A stretch of DNA of 64,000 nt, from assembly GCA_964035545.1 (NCBI GenBank), contig OZ037769.1, positions 11,477,133 to 11,541,132 on the forward strand, read 5' to 3'. Below the pieces are notes generated by a model. That model did no database searches. It was not told the DNA's origin and saw only the letters and a program-made list of their open reading frames with translations. This DNA is from Bugula neritina (taxonomy: Eukaryota; Bryozoa; Gymnolaemata; Cheilostomatida; Bugulidae). Of the stretch, positions 1-13,430 are shown one piece after another (position 1 is the first letter of the stretch; each line of letters opens with the position of its first letter). A program made the position numbers and the translations under genes.

Positions 1-49
1 TGCTAACTACAATACTATGGTAGTCCGTGAAATTATCTCAAACACTCAC

Positions 50-2148
50 CCATCCGCTTTCAAGTCAGAAAGTATGAAATGAGGCATCATCTCCTCACAC
101 AGCACATCCTTTCTGCTGACCAGCTTACGTTTATGTTCCACTGACATCAGATCAGCTGAACGACCAATAGAAATCAGCTCCTGGAAATTACATCAGTACA
201 ATGAGATGCAATAAACCTTCACTTCCTTTGTTTACTTTAACCAAGTTCTACAGATTCTACTTTCAGTAATTTCTACAGTTTCCACCTGCGCTCATTTCTA
301 CATTGTCTGCTTACACTTATAACTATATACACTTTACTTTATTGACCTCTACATTATCTACACACATTATTATTTAAATAATCTAAATATACTGATCCGT
401 ACCTGCATAGACTTTTCTAGGGCTGATATTTCAGCAAGAATAGTAACCTTCATCTCCTTCGCTACTTTGCCATCAGCACAGAGAGAAGTGTGGAGGCTGT
501 TAAGAGCTACAAGAGCCTCTTCGTAGGGCGCCAACCGGGAGGTCTTGTCCGCTGCTTGCTCTATCAGACTGAGAGGAATGCAGGTCAGAATTAAACAAAT
601 CACTACAGTAGGTTAATTTATTACCAATGGCAGGCTGCTTTTCTTGTCATTACACAACTCTGCCATTACAATAGAGCAGATGTTAATAAAACTTGGTGTT
701 TTAAGGCCCATTTAAACTTTAAAAAAGAAGATAGTTTCAGAAACTAAAACATCACTAATTCAAATTACTTGTGAATTACTAAGTTCAGCCATTACCACTA
801 ATAACCTTTATAATCAACATCTCAAAAGCAGCTTTTAGTGAAAATCAGGCTATCAAACTAAAGAGCGATTCTGCCAACACATGACATGAAGGTGAACTGG
901 TAGACTGTACCTTACTATCTCTGGGTTGACACTGCTCTTTGTAATCATATCCTTCACTGTGCTTCCATTATTGTCTTTTATATCAACACTGCTTTTATTT
1001 TTCAGAAGAACTTTTACAAGTTCCACACAGTCACTAGCCACAGCGTAGTGAAGTGCCGTCTTCCCATGAACATCTTGCGCGGCTAGATTGATGCCATTTA
1101 ATATTAGTATTAGACTTTTCTTCACTCGCTATCACAGGAGGGAAAGAGTGCATATGATTATATGAGTCAATGAAGTAGCAAATTGGGAATGCAACAACAG
1201 AACACAAAGTAGAGTTGGTCAACAAAAATATCATGCATAAAAGGTCATTTTTAAAATATTCACAGTAGGTATAGATTCTCTGTTTATTTGTGACTGAAAC
1301 TTATTTTAATGTGAAAACCGATGAACTTGCTTCACTAATACTGACAAAAAAAGAAATGCTGTAAACACAATAGTTAAGTTACAAAACAGTGTTGATTAAA
1401 ATTTTTTCAATTGGCTTTGTTGTCCACAAAATCTATTTTCCAACGCAATTTTAATCATGCTTTTTTTCATTAATAAAGCAGACTATGAAATTAGTAGCTA
1501 ACCTGAGCAGAACGAGGTATATGATCATCTGGTCGAATTGTTACCATGAGAGCTGATTTTCCATCTCGAAGTGATGAGCAATTCACATCAGATCCAGCAT
1601 TGGTCAACATTTGAATGACCTTAATTGAGTGCGGCACCTCTGACATCATAGCATGCATGAGTGGAGTGATGCCGTCTACATCATACACGTCGAGTAAAGG
1701 ATTGTAAGCGAGAAGTAATTCTAACCCTTCCACGAACATAGTGGCAGCAAACAGAGCAGTCTGACCCCGACTGTCTCTGATGTCTACATCACATCCCTTT
1801 TCCAACAGCAATTTTATTCTTCCTTCAACCCTGGCATTGAAAGCCCTATGAAGAGCGGTCTCACCACCAACACCACGGCTGTTGATATCACAATCTTTTT
1901 GTTCAATTAGCAGGTCCAGTATGTCTGTCATCTTATCTTTTCCAGATTTTTCATCACAGGAAATGGATGGGTCAATCCCAGCAGCTGCCACAATTGCAAG
2001 GTCCCCATGTTTGGACATAGAATTCAAATTGCAGCCTAATTTAAAAGCTTGCATTAGAGTAGATATGTTTCCTTTTAATATTGAAGAGTGCAAAAGTGAA
2101 TTTGCATTTTGCTCTTTTAGGCTTTTTCCCTTTTGAAATTGATCCATG
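50..2148 (-). CDS. Ankyrin-repeat protein, 5' part (continues off left edge)
   Basis: Four minus-strand exons are visible: 1503-2147 (first ATG at 2145-2147), 911-1128, 403-568 and 50-180. All have GT-AG borders and compatible phases, giving about 386 codons, and the last visible exon ends with a good donor at 49, so the gene runs on outside the window. Ankyrin signatures are GGETALH (residues 94-100), DSRGQTALF, DGITPL and, in the second exon, GKTALHYAV. The third and fourth exons are helical, charged and non-ankyrin (for example KEMKVTILAEISALEK). The ATG lies one base after an AG acceptor (tattgcag|C), so a 5' untranslated or short coding exon lies further upstream. Ankyrin repeats bind proteins, but I do not recognise the family and propose no function. 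Confidence 0.8.
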
Positions 2149-5100
2149 CTGCAATATGATATAGTGGAGTTAAAGTTGTTTTAACTGGTACCAAAACCAC
2201 ATAATTATAATACTAAGTCTAATACTGAGTAATAGCCAACAAATAGTAAATAATGATAAAACACAAGTTCAAAAATAAATATTTCAATAATTATAAAATT
2301 TAGAATTCAAGCTCTGGCATAACTTTAACAATCTCTTTATTTTTATATAAAACAATAGATATTAGGTGCTTGACATTAACTTTAAGATTTGATTTTGTCA
2401 GCTGGAAGACAGTTTGAAGCTAGAATAATTAATTAGAACTAAGGCTATTTTAAATAATTTAAAACCTAAACTTAAAGTTTTAATTATACTTCAACTTAAG
2501 CGTAAAGAAATGTATTAGTTATTGATGCTTTACTTTTAGTCTATTCATAATCATAATGATAATGTAATAATAATAGTTGATACTACTACTAGTAGTTTAC
2601 ACCATTATTATTATAGTTATTTTGTGTTCGAAATAGCCCCGCCTATTCTACAGCAACATTTTCGCGAGTCAGGCGGAATGTTTTTCAAATCAAGCCTTCG
2701 GGCCATAAACTAGATGCGATAAAAATTGCTAGTTTGCTGAAAACATGAGATCCTGCCACAGATAAAACGAGGCAAATGGAGGGGAGTTATTGCACCGACT
2801 ATTTTGAACATGACTAACTTGAAGGCTAATATAGCGTCATTACCTATGATTGTAAGGCTGCTTTTTCAAAATAAAATTATTGAGAACTTTGTGGTAGCCC
2901 TAGTTTTTTCGCGCAACTAACTATCTGAGTTGGACATCGCAAAGATAAATTTTTAAGAAATACGAACTATTACCAGCTGAATGAATTGAAGACGTCAAGT
3001 TCAAAACCGGAACTTTTGCCATTTTATCGAGACAAGTTAAAAAACCTCCTCTCTGACGGCCACTCTGGGTCATAAGATATTCACTCATCATATCACATAT
3101 GTCAATGTTTATTTTATATTTAAGTAAAAACTCAAACTTTTACCATAGAATTGTGTTTAGCGAAGTAGATATATGTGTGTGGTACAGTGACTATTAGTAT
3201 TATTATTTATTAATACTTGTGCCTTGCATTTTATTTTTACTTTTTAGTCTGTACCACTATGATCTATCACTATGACTAAGTCTAACACTACCAGTACCAG
3301 TGGCAGTGCTGTCGACCACTATGAGTAGACGTAGTAGTACTACTAGTTTTACTAGTACTGTAGGCTGTAAGTGTAACAGCAACACTAACAGTAACAGATT
3401 AACAGTAAAGAGTAATACTAATTTTCACTTGCAGTTGCTTAAAAAGACACCTTAAACTTTAAAGTAACACTAAAAGTTAAACTAAACTAAATTCACTAAA
3501 CTTTAAACTTAGATTTATGTTTACGTTACTAAGAATAACGTAACTCTGAGTTTGAGGTTTAGTGTTAGTCTTAGTGTTACTCAGTTACTGTTAGTGTTAG
3601 AATTACAGGCAAAGTCAAAGTGTAACTGTAAGTGAAAATTCAAACCTAAACGCGGCGAGGCTTTAAAACTTTCATACTTAGAGTTATGCTGTATTGTATT
3701 TGTTAGTCTTTGAGATTTAGGGTTGTGACTGTCAATGGTGCCGTTGGCCTTAGTGTTTTACTTAGCTTTTCCTATCAAGTTTGACCAACACAGCTTTCAC
3801 TTTTCATTCTAGTTTCAGATTCACATTGATTTTGATTTTAATAATCATAACGATTAATTAAAATTCTGAATGTAAATGTAATTTCATATATTATAATTAT
3901 TACAATTATTATTAATGGTATAATTATAGTTTTAGTTCAAATTATTTCATACTAATATTTTAAATAGTAGTATTCATTTTGAATGATTTAAACTATAATA
4001 TTATTATTTATCATTATCATTATGATATAAATTGTATTTAAAACAATATTATTATTTATATTATATTTGTTATAAATTTATTATTAGTGTTAATTACTGA
4101 TATATTAATATTCAATTAATCTTATTGACAACATTAATACAACTATAAGTCTGATAATTAATTCTGAAAATCAATATAAATATGGTTTCACTTTATATTA
4201 ATTACTAATTAAAGTGATAAGAATATTTAATATTTTAATATCAATGTGATTTTTATTTTGTTATTTAATTTTATTAGTTATAATAATTATTTAGTAATTT
4301 TTGTAACAATAATGTTAATGATATATTAATATTAAATTTAGTTTATATTTGTAGTTATAGTGTAAGTGTGTTTATTTTTACATTATATACTCAGTATAAG
4401 TATTACTCAAAGTCTATAAGTATTGGTATACACAGAGTGACAAATAGTTATAGTAATACTAGTAATAACAATATTCCTTATACTTGTAGCATATTATTCG
4501 TTAGTGTTATAAGGATAAATATAATGATAACTAATCATTTTCATCATGATATAATATTACTAATTGTTATAGTAATAATATATTTGTTACTATAATAATA
4601 ATTAAAGGTTAGTAAAAGTAAATATATAACTAATAATAGTACTTTATTGTATTATTTACATTAGTTTTGATGTCGATAGCCATAGTAATATGATTATCGC
4701 TCATCACTGTAATCTGTAATTATTTTATTTTACATTGGCATAGTTATTACAGTTACTAACTGTCAACAAACCACATTCGGCTCTGGCTTAACCGGCAAGA
4801 ATGTTTTAAAGTACATTCTACAGTCTTTGCCATAATTTTTGCAATGAGGGGCATTGATTAAATTTAACTCTAAAAACTCAACTCCTACTCTCGTTTTCTT
4901 TCCTATTCCAATTTCTGTGAAAATTGGACTCACATCTCAGTTAGCATTACAAAAATTGGTGTTCATTCATTCTCAGTAATTAGAATAATATAGCTTATTA
5001 GCACACTTTCTTATCAGCCACTATATTACAACTTCAAAGTTCTGCCATGCTTTTGTGTGTCTAGCATCAGTAGAATATAAGTTACTATAAATAGAATTGT

Positions 5101-5533
5101 TGAAATGATTCATCTAAGTGACATTGCTTTCAATTACTCTACAATGTACCAGTATTACCTGTGGTCCCATTTCCAACTAATTGTGATACTTAAGTTGTAG
5201 TGTTTTGTAATAACAGCATAATGCACCAGTTAGAGTTTTCATGCCTAGCAATACAACCAAAGTTTTTTATGCTACTATTTGAAATGTGGGTTTCGTTTCA
5301 TTGCATAAACTGCCTAACATTTAGTCTTTAGAGTTAATTATTTATTGTTTTTCTCTCACGTGAGACCCCTTATATAGAAATAAAGCAAGACTATCTACAA
5401 TTTATGGCCTACCATATTATTGGAATGTAGGTGTGGAGTAACTCAGGTTTAGTCTGACCTATCAGTACACAACTGGTTAGGCTAAATTCAAATATTATAG
5501 TTTGTTTGCTTCTAGGCTTGACAGTTTCGCAAA
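2149..5533. other. Intergenic region between divergent ankyrin and SCAMP genes
   Basis: This head-to-head spacer contains a CpG-bearing, less AT-rich segment at about 2630-3080, which could hold the ankyrin gene promoter. It includes a minus-strand ATG at 3020-3022 opening 16 codons that end at a possible donor after 2974. Its phase does not join directly to the exon at 2147. From about 3180 to 4680 the DNA is a degenerate low-complexity block, listed separately. I see no other gene. Confidence 0.5.
3180..4680. repeat. Degenerate ACT/AGT/ATT low-complexity block
   Basis: The sequence is dominated by short words such as agtatt, actagt, gtaagtgtaac and tattattatt with loose 3- and 6-base periodicity and no fixed unit. 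Very similar texture recurs at 38.2-40.0, 58.4-60.2 and 62.5-63.5 kb. It carries no coding signal. It is probably a decayed simple repeat. Confidence 0.6.
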
Positions 5534-8500
5534 ATGGCAGCTTTTGATGACAGCAATCCATTTGCCGATCCAGAGGTGAACCCTTTCGGAGTAAGTACAT
5601 AGCACAGTGTAGTAAGTACATGACGTAGGTACACGGAGTACTTGCATATATTACAGCAGAGTAAGTACATATATTACAGTGGAGTAAGTACATATATTAC
5701 AGCAGAGTAAGTACATATATTACAGCAGAGTAAGTACATATATTACAGCCGAGTAAGTACATACATTCACAGTATAGTACGTACATGGAGTAAGTATGTA
5801 CATAGTAGTACAATATAGTTTGGATACAAACACATGTGAACTGGTTACAGGACAACTCCATAGATACTTCTGGAAGAACTCAGGCAGCCCCACTAGATGA
5901 CTATAATCCATTTGCACAGCAAGCTACTGCGGCAGCTTCACTACCACCAGTGAGTTCCTCCAGTGTCTCATTTCAAGTGTAAATCTGTGTTTAGTTTAAT
6001 ATTTGATTATCACCAGCCAATGAAATAACTCGGTGAAGTTTAGTGTGGAATGTGTTTCCCTTAACTCCCTGCTAATGCCTTACCTGAGTATAACATAGCC
6101 TGTTGACTTGTTACCTTCCAAACTGGTTGGTCAACTCTAAATATCTACTTTGTCCTGTTGCACCCAACTACGGACATGTTACTGCCAAGTTGGCTATTTA
6201 CTTAGTATTCCTAATACACGCATATGAAGGAATTACCATTCTGTGCTGATTTCAGCCCCAAGTCGCTGCTCCAGTAGCTGCACCATCACCTGCTGCCGCT
6301 ACGCCAGCCAGGAAGGAGCCGTTTGAAGATCCGCCCCCCTACCAGCCATCGGCAGCACAGCAAGTCGATACTACTGAGCTGCAAAGAAGACAGGAAGTGA
6401 GTTGTGTTTCTCTTCCGTTTCTGGTCGGAGTATTTGGTATACCTTGTAGTATAGTCTGAGTGTTTAGTATACCTTGTAGTACAGTCTGAGTATTTAGTAT
6501 ACCTTGTAGTATAGTCTCAGTATTTAGTATACCTTGTAGTATAGTCTGAGTGTTTAGTATACCTTGTAGTATAGTCAAGTGTATGCTATACCTGTATAGT
6601 ATACTATTCTAGCTTCATGTTGTATTCTGATGGAGAGAAGAACATGCCAATAGTGAGGTTTGAATTCTTACAACACTTATTCTATTAGTCCAGTTGGCCC
6701 TTCTCCAATATACTGTTAGTTCATTACTATGTTGGTCCACTACTCTGTTAGTTCACTACTATGTTGGTCCACTACTCTGTTAGTCCACTACAAGTTTAGG
6801 ACTATCCCATAAAAGAGAAGGCTGCGCAGTGAGTAGAGTACGTCCTCCCCAGCCTTCTTAGTCCACACTATACTGAGTGTCCCTTATGGCGCTCCTAGTG
6901 TAGTAGATACAGGCATACCACTCCCTGGTGAGCTTGTGGTAACCTCAATTATTCGCTCTGTCACTGTATAAAACTCTGTACTTTTTGGTAACAGTATGTT
7001 ATACACTTCATTATATTTGTTTTCACAGAAAAGTTATAGAAATTGGGTATTGTTGTATCAGTGATGTTGGTAGATGTGGTAATAGTATTAAGCAGTGGTG
7101 GAGGAAGGGGGGGACAGTAGTGTTGATAGTTGTGGTCAGAGTTGTTAATTAGTCACAACCAGGGTATTGCTAGTCTGGCTGGAGAATGTTTTGGTACAGC
7201 ACGAAACGCTCTGCTGCTCTCAAATTTGTTGGTACATTCACTGCCGGCAATCTATGTATGTCAGGTTTGATCCGTTGTGTTGGTTGAAGGTGAATATCTC
7301 GAACATGTAGTAACTGAATACGTACATGTTTTCTAGGAACTGGAGCGGAAGGCTGCGGAGCTACAGGAGAGAGAAAATAAGTTGAGAGAACGCAGCATGC
7401 AAGGGCGTAAGTTGTGTCACTCACTATAATACTATCACTTTGCTACTCAACTGTGTACTACTAACTATAATACTATCACTCTGCTACTCTACTGTGTACT
7501 ACTCACTATAATACTATCACTTTGCTACTCTACTGTGTACTACTCACTATAATACTATCACTCTGCTACTCTACTGTGTACTACTCACTATAATACTATC
7601 ACTCTGTTACTCAACTCTGTACTACTCACTATAATACTATCACTCTGCTACTCTACTGTGTACTACTCACTATAATACTATCACTCTGCTACTCAACTAC
7701 GTACTACTAACTATAATACTATCACTCTGCTACTTAACTCTGTACTACTAACTATAATGCTATTACTCTGCTATTCAACTGTGTACACTAATGTGATGAG
7801 GTATGTACATATGTTTGTACAGCCAAGCAGAACAACTTTCCCCCTCTACCATCCTGTTGCCCCTGCCAGCCCTGCTTCTTCCAAGACTTTGAACTGGAGA
7901 TCCCCGCTGAGTTCAGCAAGTACGTGAAGCTGGGATACTACACGTGGATTGGTAAGCTGTGGATATGAGAATCGTGTTCAGTATTAGATACAAACTTTAA
8001 GGCACTCATTTAAAGCGTTCTTTAAAATATGAAAAGTACACACACCGATGCACTTCTGTATAAAACATGGGAATCACTAGTTTATGGTGTAGAAGAAATG
8101 AATTAATGAAGTGTGTTTTGCTGATTGCTCAACATGCACAAACATATCACGCCTCATTAGGATAACTCCTCATTCAATGCACATAGACTGAGATTTGCTC
8201 TGTTGCAAAAGAACACATGTTTGTTTTCCCCGGATTTCTCCATTACTGCACTTTTCTTATATGGACACTTCTCAATACTTGTGTTAAGTGTCAAGAATGC
8301 TACTGAGTAGTATATATTGCGTTCTCTCTTTGTTACTATTAAACGGTCCACATCAATAACTTGTACCAGTGTGGTAGTAACACACTAGCGAGGTAAAAGC
8401 TCTAAGCACTGACTATGTTTGTACTGAGTTAATTTGTCACTTGAGAGAGTTCGTGATGGTGTCACAGACAGGCTGCGCAGCATGAAATGGAGATTTAACA

Positions 8501-10008
8501 AAGTTCCTCGATGAGATTAACGTTGTGGATTGTACGACCCCGTGTATCACAATAGGTGTATATGACATACACAGGTAGTAATTAGATGTGTTAATGTATA
8601 TTTGTATGTATTTTACAGGGAGGTCCGTCTACTACTTAATAAATTTCCTGATATCACTGGGCTACATCGGGACCAAGCAGGGCTCATTTGTTACTGGTAC
8701 TACTATTGGACTGGCCCTTCTCTTCCTCTTGGCTTTCATACCACTTTCTTTTCTCTGCTGGTACAGGCCCTTGTACAAAGCTTTCAGGTTAGTCTGGCCC
8801 ACACTACAATAGTTAGAATGCTATAAGTGGGAGAGCTATGCTATAAATAGGGGGGGGGGCAATTTTGGCAGCAGTTGATAATAATTTAAGTCAAATATAG
8901 TTGGCTAGAATTGACCAGCTTCCATAAAACGTAATCTCAGCCAGTAACTAGTCACTGCTAGTCTAGTATACAGTGTAGTCTCAGTTAGTAATCAGTTACT
9001 GCTAATCTAATAGAACAGTGTAATCTCAGTTAGTAACCAGTCACTGCTAGTCTAGTATACAGTGTAGTCTCAGTTAGTAACCAGTCACTGCTAGTCTAGT
9101 AGAACAGTGTAGTCTCGAGTTTTCATTGACAAATATTCAATTTTTACAGGAGTGACTCATCTATCAGCTTCTTTGTCTTCTTCATCGTCTCGGCCTGCCA
9201 GATCATTACAGACGTTATAGCCATCCTTGGACCATCAAAGACCGGCTATTTGTACGTATTCCATTTACAAGATATTATATTTATATATTTTTCAACTTCT
9301 GTGCAGAAGTTACAGGCAGAATTTCATCTATTGCAATTTACAAATCAGTTAATGCATATTTGATTTTCATGTATTTATACTCTACTTTACACTCCTGTTG
9401 TAGGGGAGTGCTAGCAGCTGTTGATCTGTTGAACATTGGTTCAACAGTCAATATAAACCTCGGCTACGCAATTCTGTTTGTGTCCGCGGTTGCTATACCT
9501 TTGCTTCCTCTGGACCTGTTTCTATTAATCAAGGTAAGCTGTATACCTGTGTGACTGATAGGGTCGTCAATGGTTCTGTGACCATGTATTTCGTCGAACT
9601 TGTGATTTTATTTTTATTTTCAACAGCCGCTTGTTTAATTCAGCCAGTTGAAGTTGGCAAAACACTTCAAGCATTCGTAACCGTTTCATTTTATTTCAAC
9701 ACAGCTGTACGAAAGTATGAAACATTTTTATTAATTAGAATTGTTTAAGTATTGATATTAAAAGAAATACAGTAATACTTATACGGAGAGATGCAATGAT
9801 ATTAGAGTTATAGAATGCAATGTGATGGCTGTTCCAGGTTCACAGGCTGTACAGAACGACAGATGCAAGTTTCCAGAAGGCGCAGTCTGAGTTTACTACA
9901 GGTGTCCTCAAGAACGAGGGTGTACGCAAGGCAGGCGCCCAGCTCGCGTCTGACGTGGCCACTAACGCCATGACTAACGATGCCACGGCGTCTGGCAACA
10001 GATACTGA
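5534..10008 (+). CDS. SCAMP: Secretory carrier membrane protein (SCAMP)
   Basis: Nine exons: 5534-5590, 5851-5949, 6256-6396, 7337-7406, 7823-7951, 8619-8787, 9150-9251, 9404-9533 and 9838-10008. They join in phase to 355 codons, close to vertebrate SCAMP1. The cytosolic N-terminus has NPF motifs ([19 protein letters not shown]) that bind EH-domain endocytic proteins, then a proline/alanine linker and a coiled coil ([17 protein letters not shown]). Four membrane segments follow, with the SCAMP E-peptide [11 protein letters not shown] at residues 212-222 between the second and third. The tail [19 protein letters not shown] is also typical. SCAMPs are recycling proteins of post-Golgi and endosomal membranes. 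An AG at 5514-5515 shortly before the ATG suggests a 5' UTR intron. The exact paralogue was not assigned. Confidence 0.96.
5591..5800 (+). repeat. SCAMP intron 1 tandem array starting at the splice donor
   Basis: The array begins with the exon 1 donor (GGA|gtaagtacat) and continues with units of about 23 bases. Each holds gtaagtacat and tattacag, so each looks like a tiny GT...AG intron followed by a few bases (cagag or tggag). About five regular copies are followed by decayed ones. Confidence 0.85.
6430..6600 (+). repeat. SCAMP intron 3 minisatellite, about 30 bp
   Basis: Five copies of a roughly 30-base unit built on tttagtataccttgtag and tatagtctgag, starting about 35 bases after the exon 3 donor. 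Confidence 0.85.
7407..7795 (+). repeat. SCAMP intron 4 minisatellite, 41 bp
   Basis: About nine copies of a 41-base unit containing actataatactatcactc and tgctactcaactgtgtac. The first copy starts within about 15 bases of the exon 4 donor (GGGC|gtaagttgtg), and the array fills most of the intron. Confidence 0.9.
8936..9114 (+). repeat. SCAMP intron 6 minisatellite, 44-45 bp
   Basis: Four copies of a 44-45 base unit beginning ctcagttagtaaccagtcac and ending cagtgtagt, about 35 bases before the exon 7 acceptor. Confidence 0.85.
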
Positions 10009-10539
10009 CATTACCACTGACCTTGACCTGTACGAATCCCATTAGTCACGTGTGTTATATATTAATTGACACTGAGTCAGATGGCAGTGGTTATTTATTA
10101 TATGTCTATGTGTAATGTGTCCTCTGTACTCCCACCAGTATCTCTATAGTCTATAGTGCTTCACTAAGCATACGTTACACACTAAGCATACGTTACACAT
10201 TAGTCTTGTGCAATTGACCCATTCACTGGAGAGTTGAATTCTACCAATCAATAACCAGCAAGTAACGTGAGAGGATTAGCTGCTTCCTGTTTGAATGGTA
10301 ATACTCAGTCGATGGTACATTTTGGTTAATGTAGTGATGACCACGTTATATCTAAGTCTATTACCATGAACATCCGTGTATTGTTTAACCCACACAGCTC
10401 TGGTCTGATCAGTCCATTGGTTGGTTATGAAAGTTGATGCGATCATATACCACATCTCTTCGGTCTATTAAATATTTTTGTTAAGATTTTTTGTGTAATT
10501 TAATATATTTTACTGATGTGGCGAAGTTTTTAGCCTTTA

Positions 10540-10545
10540 AATAAA
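10540..10545 (+). terminator. Probable SCAMP poly(A) signal
   Basis: AATAAA about 530 bases after the SCAMP stop codon. A second AATAAA follows near 10662. The usage of either is inferred. Confidence 0.45.
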
Positions 10546-12298
10546 TTCATTCCAGTGCAAGTTGCTGGTTTATTTATGTCTAAAGATTTGTATTTTTATC
10601 CAAGCTCAACTTGGATGCTTATCGGAGTTGATGGTTAGTATAATAGTTATTCACTTACAGGAAATAAAGGTATAAAAAACTTGGTTTACACAAAGTTCTT
10701 TATTATCAAGTTCACCCAAGTTCTACTAAATATATATCTACTATTCGAAAATATGCTGGCCTGTTCTATATTTGCTTATAGTATTACTAATAATTGAATC
10801 CCATTCTAATATTACATTAGATACCTGAAATTACACATCAGGTATTCAAAGAATATAGATTTCTTAAGTACCTAATGCAACATAAAATATGCATATGTAT
10901 GTACATTTATATTGTAAATATATGTACATATTATTTGTTTTGTATTGAGTATACGAACTATGTATGTTGGTATTATACACCAACTGCATGGCTATGTTGT
11001 TTGTAAAAACTTCAGTTGCATCTAATCAGAATAAATTCTGTGCGTTGTAAGAGAAAGATGGAGGGAAGGAGTTGGGTTTCAAAGGTGTACTGTTCTAGTT
11101 GAGAGGGCCTTTCTCTTGGAGATGGGCCAATAACCCTAAGAACCGCTGGTCTGAAAGTCCATTGATCTAAAACTATTTGCCTAGTACACATGCACACATA
11201 CATATGGCTAGCTATATTTATGTGGTCGGGCTTGATACTGAAGTATATTAGGTCCAATACATACAGGCCTACACAATAAAATTAGTAACACTTTATTGTA
11301 TTAAAAGACTTCATTTAGATTTCAGACTAATATGGACATTCAGACTAATGGACCTTCAGAATATATTGACTAGTCACCTTTTCTCTTACCAGCTCAATGG
11401 ACCTACAACTCAGATACTCAACATAAATATTATGTTTATGAAAAGATTGGGTATCGAAGTATCGAAAACTATATTCCTTAAACCATAATTCCATGCAAGT
11501 ACACAAAAGGGTTTATTTATTACACACCCAAGTATTGTGAAAGTGTATTGTGAAAGTGTATTGTAAAAGTGTGCACACCGTAATTCAGTCAACCACATAT
11601 CGTCAGTAATTAGGTATGTGTCATTTATAATATTATAATATAATTGTCGCTATTATGTGTACGCAGATAACAATGCATAAGATATTAAAAAAATATGGAA
11701 TACACATAAACACTTGACATAAAATAATATTGAACTCTATTGGCTAATTATTAATTAGCACTGCTTGAGTGTTAAACCATAAATGCTATATATACATATA
11801 TATATATATATAGCATTTATATATGTGTGTGTGCGTGCGTGCTTGCGTGTGTGTGTGTCAGCATGGCACACAAAATATCATATAATATATATAGCATCAT
11901 GTATAAAAACTTATATTAGTCACTTGCTAATTACTGTAGTGCATCTGCACTGCTGCTACTTCAGATCAGTTTCATATTAAGGGAAATTAGACACTGGTTC
12001 TTTTCTCATGTGCATGTATATGAAGTGTTGGTTGACCTGGTAATTGTAATCTTCTCTTATTATCAGCATGCTGGCTAGACTTAGATATTAATATATGAGC
12101 CAGTTTACTTCATTTAGTACACACCAGCAACTTATGACCTAACAATAAAGTTTGCTCAAAAGCAATTGAAATTTACTATACATGGTATTTTTTATGTGCT
12201 GATCTTAACTACGCATAACAGAAAAGGCTGGGAGGGGATTCCCCAACATTAAGGCACAGGTCATTGTCATATGCACTTAATATTCTATATGTGCGACC

Positions 12299-12518
12299 GT
12301 TAGGTTTTTTCGTACCAGTCCGTAACCAAAACTAGCTGAATAATTAGGGAAAAACATGGGAAATGAAGCAAAATTAAAAAGAACTTTGATTATTTAGGTC
12401 AATTTATTGATGTTTTACTAGTTTTTGCCAAAAAACCATGTTCATTACCAGTTAAATTGTAAAAAATAGCCAAAAACTGAAGATATCCAGTGTGTACTAA
12501 ATTAAGTAAAATGACCCA
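12299..12518 (+). mobile_element. Half copy of the palindromic Tc1-like MITE
   Basis: This stretch matches the right arm of the element at 45503-45911. It shares agctgaataatta, catgggaaat, aaaactgaaga and tccagtgtgtactaaat, and ends in the same ACCCA followed by TA. The left arm is absent. Confidence 0.7.
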
Positions 12519-13004
12519 TATATGTTTTCAACTTTGCAGCTGGTCACAACATAATTGGCTAAAAATATATTGTAATAATTTCAATATATAATTACCATAA
12601 TATATTAATATATATAATTTTATTTTCAGAGTTTGAAACTCTGATGAATCTAGGGGTCTTCGAAATATTAGTTTTCATTGTTTTAATATAAAGTAGTAAG
12701 AAAAATGTTTCTGGTTTATTTCTAATTATTTGATCAATTTTTAGGCTGAAATATTTAGACTAAATTTGAAGCTTTTATCTTAGCTTTCTTTCATCATTAT
12801 TATTAGGATAGTTGTGCGGAGGACGCTATATAGCCAAGGCTTCTTATTCTCACTGCAATTGAATCAGTTGTCTAGGTAGTCTATAAATATATTTATTGAC
12901 TTATGATAATATTTAAGCTGATAAGATATTAAAAGATGTATAGCAGCAGTGAATCTGAAGTCCTTGTGACACCTGACACAGTATGCCTTATTATAGTATG
13001 TTGC

Positions 13005-13430
13005 TAGGTTAGTTATAGTGCTGTCAGGTTAGTTATAGTGCTGTCAGGTTAGTTATAGTGCTGTCAGGTTAGTTATAGTGCTGTCAGGTTAGTTATAGTG
13101 CTGTCAGGTTAGTTATAGTGCTGTCAGGTTAGTTATAGTGCTGTCAGGTTAGTTATAGTGCTGTCAGGTTAGTTATAGTGCTGTCAGGTTAGTTATAGTG
13201 CTGTCAGGTTAGTTATAGTGCTGTCAGGTTAGTTATAGTGCTGCCAGGTTAGTTATAGTGCTGCCAGATTAGTTATAGTGCTGTCAGGTTAGTTATAGTG
13301 CTGTCAGGTTAGTTATAGTGCTGTCAGGTTAGTTATAGTGCTGTCAGGTTAGTTATAGTGCTGTCAGGTTAGTTATAGTGCTGTCAGGTTAGTTATAGTG
13401 CTGTCAGGTTAGTTATAGTGCTGTCAAGTG
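13005..13430 (+). repeat. 20-bp minisatellite, about 21 copies
   Basis: Near-perfect head-to-tail copies of gttagttatagtgctgtcag with only a few substitutions (gtcag to gccag or gccaga). The high homogeneity suggests recent expansion or ongoing homogenisation. It is intergenic. Confidence 0.97.
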
